Shown here piece after piece: positions 56,217 through 64,000 of a stretch of DNA of 64,000 nt. Position 1 is the stretch's first letter, and each line of letters begins with the position of its first letter. The notes below the pieces were generated by a model. That model made no database searches. It was not told the DNA's origin and was given only the letters and a program-made list of their open reading frames with translations. The translations under genes and the position numbers were made by a program. Source of the DNA: Burkholderia pyrrocinia (GTDB taxonomy: Bacteria > Pseudomonadota > Gammaproteobacteria > Burkholderiales > Burkholderiaceae); NCBI RefSeq assembly GCF_022809715.1, contig NZ_CP094460.1, forward strand, positions 868,001 to 932,000, read 5' to 3'.

Positions 56217-56719
56217 CAGGCTTGCCTCTCGATCGGTTTTTCGGCCCAGAAGCCGGGTTTGTTGGGGCAATACGAAGGGATCACGAGCGTATCGGATACG
56301 ACGCTGAACATTAATGCTTCTTCGTAGGTAATCACGACGTTGTCGACGATGCCGAGATACCACGCTTCAAGAATCTTCAGCGCGAGCGCTTCCTGATCGG
56401 GATTCAGCGAGCCGGACGCGAGTGCGCCGGCGAGTTGCGGCAGGCTGTCGGCCGTCTTGAACGAGCCCTGCTGCAACGCCTGCAGGAAGCGCTGGCCGAG
56501 CACGCGGCTCAGCCCCTTCTTGCCGGTCAATGCTTCGGAGAGCGTCATGAACGTATCGAGCGGCGCGGTGCCGGGTGCATCGGCCAGGGCCCGCAACGCC
56601 AGCGAGCCCGTGAGGCCCGCCGCCGTCAGCGCCAGTGCGCCCTGCAGCCATTGACGCCGCGTGATGCCGGTTGCTGCGTCGCCGTCGCGACGCGAGTGGG
56701 GGGTGTTGTCGTTGTGCAT
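56216..56719 (-). CDS. FAD-glucose dehydrogenase gamma (Tat hitch-hiker) subunit
   Basis: 167 aa. A Tat signal, TRRQWLQGALALTAAGLTGSLALRA (twin Arg, residues about 20-21), carries the leaderless alpha subunit across the membrane. The mature part (SEALTGKKGLSRVLGQRFLQALQQG...ALKILEAWYLGIVDNVVITYEEALMF) is the gluconate 2-dehydrogenase subunit 3 family. GAAGGAAA precedes ATG 56719. First gene of gamma-alpha-beta. The 56720-57029 gap holds its promoter region (a TATAAA near 56827 on the gene strand) and no gene. Confidence 0.92.
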   Translation of the reverse strand: MHNDNTPHSRRDGDAATGITRRQWLQGALALTAAGLTGSLALRALADAPGTAPLDTFMTLSEALTGKKGLSRVLGQRFLQALQQGSFKTADSLPQLAGALASGSLNPDQEALALKILEAWYLGIVDNVVITYEEALMFSVVSDTLVIPSYCPNKPGFWAEKPIERQA

Positions 56720-57029
56720 GTTTCCTTCTCTCGAACGCCGGATTCGGGAAAACCACGCTTGATATTTCTCAAACTTCGGCGCGGACCTGAAATGTACGCG
56801 CACAAATCGGATCGAACAATCTTTTTATAGTCCATTAAATGTTCCGCAATCCGAGACAATCGACATTTCGCTGCATTTTTGTGTCGTCGGCGCGACAAAT
56901 CTGCGACGGACGCGCCGGTGTCGCATGCCGACGACACACTGCGGCTGCGCGCGACGATGCGTGTGCATGGCGGTCGGTTAGAATCCCGTGCAATCAAACA
57001 GAAAGCTTCCCTCCGAGGGCAATCGAGCG

Positions 57030-57140
57030 TTGACTGCTCCCCTTCCTGGTGGAAGGCGATTCCCACTTCACTGAATGCAACCCGACATCGCCTCACAAAG
57101 AGACATGGGAATTACGCCTTCTCCATGGGCTGACACCGCC
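57030..57140 (-). ncRNA. predicted omega-RNA/right end of the tnpB element
   Basis: Downstream of tnpB on its strand, CCTTCC-ACCA-GGAAGG forms a hairpin followed by GGAGCAGTCAA, the typical right-end form of IS200/IS605 elements. In this family the omega-RNA covers the tnpB 3' end and right end and takes its guide from the flanking DNA. The first flanking bases would be CGCTCGATTGCCCTCG. The exact RNA 5' end cannot be set by eye. Confidence 0.45.
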
Positions 57141-58228
57141 AGTCCGGCGGCCAAAACGTTCCGCGCTGCGTTGATGTCGCGGTCGTGCGCCGTTTCGCAT
57201 CCTGGACAGACCCACACACGCACCTTCAACGGCAGCGTTGCGACGATATGCCCGCAATCAGCGCATCGCTTGCTGGACGGATACCAACGATCGATGCCGA
57301 TCAGCGTACGACCGTACCACGCAGCCTTGTACGTCAACTGTCGCACAAATTCCGACCAGCTTGCGTCGCTGATCGATTTCGCGAGCCTTCGGTTCTTCAG
57401 CATGTTTCTGACAGCGAGGCTTTCGATGGCGATCACTTGGTTTTCGTTGATCAACCGGGTCGAGAGCTTTTGCAGGAAGTCCCTGCGACAGTCTGCTATC
57501 CGAGCGTACATGCGTGCGACTTTGAGTCTCGCCTTTCTGCGATTGGCAGAACCCATCTGCTTCCTTGCCAATCGCCGTTGCAATTTGACGAGCATGGCCG
57601 CGTTCTTGCGCAACGCGTTCGGCGCGGCAATCTTCTCGCCCGTCGAAAGAACGACAAAATCTGTCAACCCGAAGTCGATGCCGACCTTACCGGTTGCTGC
57701 GGATTTGGTAGAAACCACGTCATCGCAAAGCATCGATACGTGGTATCGACCTGCCGTGTCTTTCGAGACCGTGACAGTCGTCACCCTTGTGCCTTTGGGG
57801 ATCGTGCGCGACCAGCGAATCGCAAGTGGTGCATCCATCTTCGCCAGCTTTAGCACAGTGCCGTCCCACCTGAAGGCGCTTGCCGTGTATTCGGCGGATT
57901 GTGTTCCGTCCTTGCGTCGGAAGTTTGGATACTTCGCGCGCTTGGCAAAAAAATTCACGAACGCCGTCTGCAAGTGGCGCAGCGCCTGCTGGAGCGGAAC
58001 CGAACTGATCTCATTCAGCCATGCATGCTCAGGTGTTTTCTTCAGCGCGGTGAGCGCGGCGGAGGTTTCGTGATAACCGATACGCGCCTGGTGCTGCTGC
58101 CATGCATCGGTACGCAATCGCAGCATGTGGTTATACACATAGCGCGCGCAGCCGAACGTCCGGGCAAGCATCGCTGCTTGCTCGGGCGTCGGGTAGAACC
58201 GGAATCGGTACGCGCGCTTGATATCCAT
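57068..58228 (-). CDS. tnpB: TnpB (IS200/IS605 family RNA-guided nuclease)
   Basis: 386 aa. The N-terminal RFRFYPTPEQAAMLARTFGCARYVYNHML is the OrfB HTH region. The RuvC-like core has KVGIDFGLTDFVVLS (first Asp, near residue 185), NQVIAIESLAVRNM (Glu) and CETAHDRDINAARNVLA (last Asp). A zinc ribbon lies between, SKRCADCGH and WVCPGCETAH. All catalytic residues are intact, so nuclease activity is expected. No tnpA (Y1 transposase) is adjacent, making this an IS1341-like solo element that depends on a transposase elsewhere. It sits between gdh and an alpha-2-macroglobulin gene. Confidence 0.93.
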   Translation of the reverse strand: MDIKRAYRFRFYPTPEQAAMLARTFGCARYVYNHMLRLRTDAWQQHQARIGYHETSAALTALKKTPEHAWLNEISSVPLQQALRHLQTAFVNFFAKRAKYPNFRRKDGTQSAEYTASAFRWDGTVLKLAKMDAPLAIRWSRTIPKGTRVTTVTVSKDTAGRYHVSMLCDDVVSTKSAATGKVGIDFGLTDFVVLSTGEKIAAPNALRKNAAMLVKLQRRLARKQMGSANRRKARLKVARMYARIADCRRDFLQKLSTRLINENQVIAIESLAVRNMLKNRRLAKSISDASWSEFVRQLTYKAAWYGRTLIGIDRWYPSSKRCADCGHIVATLPLKVRVWVCPGCETAHDRDINAARNVLAAGLAVSAHGEGVIPMSLCEAMSGCIQ

Positions 58229-58338
58229 ATCTCGCACCATGTCATAGGCTGGCGTCAACCTCAAGCTTTGACGCAGCAGCAAATCGGCCGCACCTCTTTC
58301 AGCCCCCAACCTGAAGGACAGGGTTTCCCGGAGCAAGC

Positions 58339-61300
58339 ATGATGAAGCAGCACGACAAACAGAACAAAGCGAAGCGAACCAACCACACCACACGGCTGCT
58401 CTGGCGCATCGGCGCCGTCGCGGCGCTCGGCGGTGCCGCGGCCCTGTCGCTGCATGCGCTCGCGGCGCGCACGGTGAGCGTGTCGCCGCAAGGCACCGTC
58501 ACCGAAGTCCGGCAGGCCGTCGTCAAGTTCGACGAACCGATGGTCGCGTTCGGCTCGGCATCCGCGCCGAATCCCGCGCGCGTGACCTGCAACGACTCGA
58601 CCGCCGCGCGCGGCCAGGGTCACTGGCTCGACGACAAGACCTGGGTTTACGATTTCGAAAACGACCTGCCGCCCGGCGTGCGCTGCTCGGTCGCGCTCAA
58701 CGACACGCTGCGCTCGGTCGCCGGCAATGCGGCCAGCGGCCCGCGCCGCTTCACGTTCCAGACGGGCGGCCCGTTCCCGGTGAACGTGCGCCCCGGCTCG
58801 CGCGAGATCGAGGAACGGCAGGTCTTCGTGATGAAGCTGAACGGCCCGGCCGAACCGCGCTCGGCGCTCGCGAACATCTGGTGCGAAGCGGCCGGCATCG
58901 GCAACCGCATTCCCGTCACGGCCGCCGACGACGATACGCGCAACGCTCTGCTCGACCATTTCGGGCTGAAGAAGGACGCCGCGCGCGTATTGACGCTGTC
59001 TTGCTCGCAGGCGCTGCCGGCGAGCGCCAAGATGCAGCTCGTATACGGCAAGGGCGTCGCGAGCCCGAGCGGCATCGCGAACGAAACCGAACGACGCTTC
59101 GATTTCACCGTACGCGCGCCGTTCGCCGCGAGCTTCTCGTGCGAACGCGAGAACGCGAAGGCGCCCTGCACGCCGCTGCGCCCGCTCACGCTGTCGTTCA
59201 ACGCGCCGATCTCGCGCAAGAACGCCGAGGCGATCAAGCTGCGCGGCTCCGACGGTTCGCTGTCGCCGACCTTCGCGGCCGACGACCGCAGCGAGGAAGT
59301 GACGACCGTCACGTTCAACCCGCCCTTGCCCGCGCAGGCTGCGCTGACGATCGAACTGCCGTCGGGCCTGCGCGACGTGACCGACCGCTCGCTGTCCAAC
59401 GCCGACCTGTTCCCGCTGGCGACGCGCACCGCGCCGATGCCGCCGCTCGCGAAATTCTCGTCGGGCACCTTCGGGATCGTCGAGCGCTTCGCCGAACCCG
59501 ATACGCCGGCGCTCGTGCCCGTCACGCTGCGCAACGTCGAGGCTGACCTGCATATCGCCGGCCTCAACGCGGGCGGCGCGCAGTTCGCGAACCTGAAGGT
59601 CGAGAACGACACCGCGATCCGCCAGTGGATGCGCACCGTCGACCGCTTCGACAACTGGTCGATGACGGCCGGCTCGATCGACAGCCAGATTCCGGGCCTG
59701 CTCCAACGCAAGGGCCAGCACCCCGTCTACGTGCCGCTCCAGGCCGGCGAAAAGCAGCCCGCGCCGAAGGATCGCCGCATCGACGTGCGCTCGCTGTCGC
59801 TGCTCAAGGGCGAGCCCGGCGCGCAGGCGCTGACGCTGCCGCAGGCCGACCCGAAGACGCTGCGCCCGTTCGAGATCGTCGGCGTGCCGATCGACAAGCC
59901 CGGCTTCTACGTGCTCGAACTCGCGTCACCCGCGCTCGGCCGCTCGCTGCTCGCGAAGCCGTCGAGCATGTACGTGCGCACCACCGTGCTCGTCACGAAC
60001 CTCGGCGTGCACCTGAAACAGGGCCGCGAGAACAACCTCGTGTGGGTCACGACGCTCGACAAGGGCAAGCCCGTGCCGAACGCGCAGATCCGCGTGTCGG
60101 ACTGCAACGGCGATGAAATCGCCGCGGGCAAGACCGATGCGCAGGGCCTGCTGAAGATCGATGGGCAGTTCGAACCGAAGCACGAATGCCGCTCGTCCGA
60201 GCGTTTCGACGACTACTTCGTGTCGGCGCGCGTCACCGATCCGAAGACGGGCCCCGACATGGCGTTCGTCAGCTCGGGCTGGAACCGCGGGATCGAATCC
60301 TGGCGCTTCAACGTGCCGACCGACACCGACAGCGCGCCGACCGTGCGCGCACACACAGTATTCGACCGCACGCTGCTGCGCGCAGGCGAAACCGTGTCGA
60401 TGAAGCATTTCATCCGTACCGAGACGCTGCAGAGCCTCGCGTTCCCGTCGCAATACCCGACGCGCGTGACGATCCGCCATCTCGGCACGGGCCAGACGTA
60501 CAAGCTGCCGCTCACGTGGGCCGCCGATCACAGCGCGGACACGCAGTTCACGCTGCCGCCGGCCGCGAAGCTCGGCGAATACAGCGTCGAGCTCGAAGGC
60601 GGCCCGGAAGATGCGCCGACCGCCACCTACTACAGCGGCAGCTTCCGCGTCGAGGCGTTCCGCCTGCCGGTGCTGAAGGGATCGATCGGCGCGCGCGACG
60701 CGCAGAAGAGCCCGCTCGTCGCGGTGAAGGAAGCGCCGCTCGCGGTGCAGATCGACTACGTGTCGGGCGGCGGCGCATCGAACCTGCCGGTGCAGGTGTC
60801 GGCGCTGATGAAGTGGGCGTCTCCGCCGTTCGCGGATCGCTTCGAGGACTTCAGCTTCACGCCGTATCGCGCCGACAAGAGCGACGGCAACGCCGACGAC
60901 GATACGCAGGACGGCGACAACGCGTCGTCGTCGAACAACGATCCCGACGCGACCAAGCTGATCGCCGACAAGCTGCCGCTGACGCTCGACCGCAACGGCG
61001 CGGGCTCGGTCACGCTCAAGGGCCTGCCCGACGTCGACGCACCGAAGCGCATCGCGCTCGAAGCGACGTTCTCCGACCCGAACGGCGAAGTGCAGACGAT
61101 CCGCGGCGACACGATCCTGTGGCCGGCCGCGGTGGTGGCAGGCATCAAGGCCGGCCGCTGGGTGTCGGTCGGCCAGCGCGTGCCCGTGCAGGCGCTCGCG
61201 GTCGACCTGCAGGGCAAGCCGCGCGCCTCGGTGCCGATCGAGATCAAGGGCGTCGCGCACATCACGACGTCGTCGCGCAAGCGGATGGTCGGCGGCTTCT

Positions 61301-64000
61301 ATGCGTACGACAACAAGAGCGACACGCGCGATCTCGGCGTGCTGTGCTCGGGCAAGACCGACGACAAGGGCCGCATGGCCTGCGACGCGACGCTCGAACA
61401 GGCCGGCAACGTGCAGCTGATCGCGGTTGCGAAGGACGGCGACGGCCGCACGTCGAACGCATCGACGTCGGTGTGGGTCACGCGCGAGGACGAACTCTGG
61501 TTCGGCGGCGACAACACCGACCGGATCGACGTGATCCCGGAAAAGACCTCGTACGAACCGGGCGAAACGGCCCGCTTCCAGGTGCGCATGCCGTTCCGCT
61601 ACGCGACCGCGCTCGTCGCGGTCGAACGCGGCGGCGTGATGGAAACGCACATCGTCGAGCTGAACGGCAAGAACCCGACCGTCGACCTGAAGGTCGGCGA
61701 ATCGTGGGGGCCGAACGTCTACGTGTCGGTGCTCGCGCTGCGCGGCCGGATTCGCGAAGTGCCGTGGTACTCGTTCTTCACGTGGGGCTGGAAAGCGCCG
61801 GTCGAATGGGCGCGCGCGTTCTGGCGCGAAGGCCGCCACTATGAGGCACCGACCGCGTTCGTCGACCTGTCGAAACCCGCGTTCCGCTACGGCCTCGGCG
61901 AGATCAAGGTCGGCACGGGCGTCCACCGTCTCGGCGTGACCGTGACGACCGACGCGACGCGCTACACGGTGCGCGGCAAGGCGCAGGCGCACGTGAAGGT
62001 CACGCTGCCGAACGGCCAGCCCGCGCCGGCCGGCACGCAGATCGCGGTCGCGGCCGTCGACGAGGCGCTGCTCGAACTGATGCCGAACAACAGCTGGGAC
62101 CTGCTCGACGCGATGCTGCGGCGGCGGGCATACGGCGTCGAGACGGCCACCGCGCAGATGGAAATCGTCGGCCGCCGCCACTTCGGCCGCAAGGCCGTGC
62201 CGGCCGGCGGCGGCGGCGGCAGCGCGCCGACGCGCGAGCTGTTCGACACGCTGCTGCTGTGGAACCCGCGCGTGACGCTCGACGCGAACGGCAGCGCGAG
62301 CGTCGAGGTGCCGCTGAACGACGCGCTCACGCGCTTCAGGATCGTCGCGATCGCGGCGGTCGGCCCCGACCGTTTCGGCACCGGCAGCACGTCGATCCGC
62401 AGCACGCAGGATCTGCAGCTGATCTCCGGCCTGCCGCCGCTCGTGCGCGAAGGCGACGCGTTCCGCGCGCAGGTCACGCTGCGCAACACGACCGACCGCG
62501 CGATGCAGGTCGTCGTGACGCCGCGCGTGACGGGCCTCGACGTCGCGCCGCAAACCGTGTCGCTCGCGGCCAATACGGCGACCGAGGTCGCGTGGACGAT
62601 CACCGTGCCCGAGCAGGCGCTCGACGCGGCCGGCGCGCTGAACTGGCGCATCGAAGCGGCCGAGCAAGGCGGCAAGCGCGCGTCCGACGCGCTGGCGGTC
62701 GCGCAGAAGGTCGTCCCTGCACTGCCGGTAACCGTGCAGCAGGCGACGCTCGCGCAGGTCGACGGCACGCTGACGGTGCCCGTGTCGGCACCGGCCGGCG
62801 CCGTCAGCAACGCACAGGGCACGCCGCGCGGCGGCATCGCCGTGTCGCTGCAGTCGAAGCTGGCCGACGGCCTGCCCGGCGTGCGCCGCTGGTTCGAGCG
62901 CTATCCGTACCGCTGCCTCGAACAGCAGGCGTCGCGCGCGATCGGCCTGCGCGACCCCGCGCAATGGCAGGCGCTGGTCGCACGCATGCCCGTCTATCTC
63001 GACAGCGACGGGCTCGCGAGCTACTTCCCGCCGTCGTCCGACGATTCGCACCACGGCAGCCCGACGCTGTCGTCGTACCTGCTCGTGCTGTCCGACGAGG
63101 CGAGCCGTGCCGACCCGCGCTTCGCGCTGCCGGAAGACCTGCGCACGCAGCTCGAAGCCGGGCTCGCGCGCTTCGTCGACGGCCGCCTCGAGCGCAACGC
63201 GTGGGCACCGCGCCAGGATCGCGACCTGCGCAAGCTCGCCGCGATCGAGGCGCTGTCGCGCTATGGTGCCGCGCAAGGCCGCATGCTCGGCTCGATCGAG
63301 ATCGCGCCGAACCAGTGGCCGACGTCGGCGGTGATCGACTATCACGCGATCCTGACGCGCGTGAAGGACATCCCGCAGCGCGACGAGAAACGCGCGCAGG
63401 TCGAACAGATCCTGCGCGCGCGCCTCACGTACCAGGGCACGCAGCTCGTGTTCTCGACCGCGCGCGACGACGACCTGTGGTGGCTGATGACGAGCAACGA
63501 GACCAACGCCGCGCGTCTCGCGATGGAATTCGCGGGCGACCCGGCGTGGAAGGACGAGATGCCGCGCATCACGGCCGGCCTGCTCGCGCTGCAGCGCCAG
63601 GGCGCGTGGCAGACGACGACGTCGAACGCGCTCGGGCTGCTCGCGGTCGAGCGCTTCTCGCGCACCTACGAGAGCACGCCCGTCTCCGGCGCGACGAAGG
63701 TCGCGCTCGGCGGCAACGAGCGCTCGATCTCGTGGTCGCAGGCGCCGGCCCCGGCCGACACGCCTGCATCGGCCACCGCCGCGACCCGCGCCGCCGCCGC
63801 GCGCAGCGTGCTGATGCCGTGGCCGCGCGCGTCGCAGGCACCGGCCACGCTGTCCGTCACGCAGGAAGGCACGGGCCGCCCGTGGGCGACGGTCGAGAGC
63901 CTCGCGGCCGTGCCGCTGCGCTCGCCGTTCGCGGCCGGCTACCGGATCACGAAGACCGTCACGCCGGTGTCGCCCGCCGTCAAGGGCGTGCTGACGCGCG
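58339..64000 (+). CDS. bacterial alpha-2-macroglobulin, 3' end beyond window
   Basis: 1887 codons in the window without a stop. The N-terminus MMKQHDKQNKAKRTNH is followed by one hydrophobic segment (LLWRIGAVAALGGAAALSLHALA), a signal-anchor; no lipobox Cys is seen, unlike YfhM. Repeated MG-type beta domains follow. The central MG part has RAHTVFDRTLLRAGETVSMKHFIR, and SYEPGETARFQVRMPF and FDTLLLWNPRVTLDANGSASVEVPLNDALTRFRIVA lead into the thioester domain, where RRWFERYPYRCLEQQASRAIG carries an intact CLEQ thioester (residues about 1526-1529). Such proteins trap foreign proteases in the periplasm and usually neighbour pbpC, which should lie to the right. The ribosome-binding site GGAG is in DNA next to the tnpB element. 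Confidence 0.92.
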   Translation, partial: MMKQHDKQNKAKRTNHTTRLLWRIGAVAALGGAAALSLHALAARTVSVSPQGTVTEVRQAVVKFDEPMVAFGSASAPNPARVTCNDSTAARGQGHWLDDKTWVYDFENDLPPGVRCSVALNDTLRSVAGNAASGPRRFTFQTGGPFPVNVRPGSREIEERQVFVMKLNGPAEPRSALANIWCEAAGIGNRIPVTAADDDTRNALLDHFGLKKDAARVLTLSCSQALPASAKMQLVYGKGVASPSGIANETERRFDFTVRAPFAASFSCERENAKAPCTPLRPLTLSFNAPISRKNAEAIKLRGSDGSLSPTFAADDRSEEVTTVTFNPPLPAQAALTIELPSGLRDVTDRSLSNADLFPLATRTAPMPPLAKFSSGTFGIVERFAEPDTPALVPVTLRNVEADLHIAGLNAGGAQFANLKVENDTAIRQWMRTVDRFDNWSMTAGSIDSQIPGLLQRKGQHPVYVPLQAGEKQPAPKDRRIDVRSLSLLKGEPGAQALTLPQADPKTLRPFEIVGVPIDKPGFYVLELASPALGRSLLAKPSSMYVRTTVLVTNLGVHLKQGRENNLVWVTTLDKGKPVPNAQIRVSDCNGDEIAAGKTDAQGLLKIDGQFEPKHECRSSERFDDYFVSARVTDPKTGPDMAFVSSGWNRGIESWRFNVPTDTDSAPTVRAHTVFDRTLLRAGETVSMKHFIRTETLQSLAFPSQYPTRVTIRHLGTGQTYKLPLTWAADHSADTQFTLPPAAKLGEYSVELEGGPEDAPTATYYSGSFRVEAFRLPVLKGSIGARDAQKSPLVAVKEAPLAVQIDYVSGGGASNLPVQVSALMKWASPPFADRFEDFSFTPYRADKSDGNADDDTQDGDNASSSNNDPDATKLIADKLPLTLDRNGAGSVTLKGLPDVDAPKRIALEATFSDPNGEVQTIRGDTILWPAAVVAGIKAGRWVSVGQRVPVQALAVDLQGKPRASVPIEIKGVAHITTSSRKRMVGGFYAYDNKSDTRDLGVLCSGKTDDKGRMACDATLEQAGNVQLIAVAKDGDGRTSNASTSVWVTREDELWFGGDNTDRIDVIPEKTSYEPGETARFQVRMPFRYATALVAVERGGVMETHIVELNGKNPTVDLKVGESWGPNVYVSVLALRGRIREVPWYSFFTWGWKAPVEWARAFWREGRHYEAPTAFVDLSKPAFRYGLGEIKVGTGVHRLGVTVTTDATRYTVRGKAQAHVKVTLPNGQPAPAGTQIAVAAVDEALLELMPNNSWDLLDAMLRRRAYGVETATAQMEIVGRRHFGRKAVPAGGGGGSAPTRELFDTLLLWNPRVTLDANGSASVEVPLNDALTRFRIVAIAAVGPDRFGTGSTSIRSTQDLQLISGLPPLVREGDAFRAQVTLRNTTDRAMQVVVTPRVTGLDVAPQTVSLAANTATEVAWTITVPEQALDAAGALNWRIEAAEQGGKRASDALAVAQKVVPALPVTVQQATLAQVDGTLTVPVSAPAGAVSNAQGTPRGGIAVSLQSKLADGLPGVRRWFERYPYRCLEQQASRAIGLRDPAQWQALVARMPVYLDSDGLASYFPPSSDDSHHGSPTLSSYLLVLSDEASRADPRFALPEDLRTQLEAGLARFVDGRLERNAWAPRQDRDLRKLAAIEALSRYGAAQGRMLGSIEIAPNQWPTSAVIDYHAILTRVKDIPQRDEKRAQVEQILRARLTYQGTQLVFSTARDDDLWWLMTSNETNAARLAMEFAGDPAWKDEMPRITAGLLALQRQGAWQTTTSNALGLLAVERFSRTYESTPVSGATKVALGGNERSISWSQAPAPADTPASATAATRAAAARSVLMPWPRASQAPATLSVTQEGTGRPWATVESLAAVPLRSPFAAGYRITKTVTPVSPAVKGVLTR

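Larger units (their letters stand above)
57030..58274 (-). mobile_element. IS1341-like (IS200/IS605 family) element
   Basis: The element has one gene, tnpB. The left end shows a hairpin GCGTCAA/TTGACGC (58252-58274); the right end shows the CCTTCC/GGAAGG hairpin and ends near GTCAA at 57030. No target duplication is expected in this family. The exact left tip is uncertain and may extend to about 58325, where another wobble-rich hairpin (CCCTGTCC/GGTTGGGG on the minus strand) precedes the macroglobulin gene. Confidence 0.65.

Noticed and set aside
54714..56327. 537-aa open frame on the + strand
   Set aside because: Antisense to the FAD-glucose dehydrogenase alpha gene; Val/Arg/His-rich shadow.
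59926..63345. 1139-aa open frame on the - strand
   Set aside because: Antisense to the macroglobulin gene; composition is Arg/Ala/His-rich with no domain, while the + frame shows continuous conserved motifs including CLEQ.

Overview
The window is a piece of a high-GC (about 65-68% by eye) beta-proteobacterial chromosome, almost certainly Burkholderia and most likely the B. cepacia complex. The evidence is codon use, a FAD-glucose dehydrogenase gamma-alpha-beta operon of the type purified from B. cepacia, a paaH-paaK pair with a PaaR-type operator, and many LysR regulators. No rRNA, complete tRNA, CRISPR array or prophage structural genes were seen.

Layout. 1-6748: nitrate assimilation. nirB (cut by the window edge) and a NarK/NasA transporter run left; cobA, nasT and nasS run right. 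The 654-bp divergent region can be read in detail: two sigma-54 promoters facing outward, two NtrC-type sites between them, and in each leader two hairpins with six-base A1/G4 loops, the RNA signature bound by ANTAR proteins such as NasT. 6875-11336: uracil-DNA glycosylase-like protein, AraC regulator, FAH-family hydrolase, DUF4303 protein and a Bcr/CflA-type efflux pump.

11500-20400: a lower-GC accessory island with immunity-like small genes, a complete Gabija pair (gajB, gajA), a catalytic-domain tyrosine recombinase, an FRG-domain protein and a single-HKD phospholipase D-like protein. This is a phage-defence island. Its unassigned FRG/PLD half is the best candidate here for an undescribed system.

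20434-32084: HtrA-type protease, MocR regulator divergent from a double-GNAT protein, DUF3331 protein, GNAT, a 2,3-butanediol dehydrogenase with a probable sigma-54 promoter and upstream inverted repeat, an orphan sensor kinase, a VC0807-family membrane protein and a CPBP protease. 32121-37880 (all leftward): aldo/keto reductase, MarC protein, enoyl-CoA hydratase, paaK, paaH. 38431-46846: Ca2+/H+ antiporter, LysM remnant, two LysR genes, then an HPP-CBS / MarR / ClC-CBS cassette with matching operators before the HPP and marR genes, a small exported protein and ppnP.

47054-51461: LysR gene divergent from an M20 amidohydrolase and an MHS-type symporter, then an isochorismatase-like hydrolase with a Thr-rich leader ORF. 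51539-56719 (leftward): FAD-glucose dehydrogenase operon with DoxX and a porin. 57030-58300: solo tnpB element. 58339-64000: large alpha-2-macroglobulin gene, cut by the window end.
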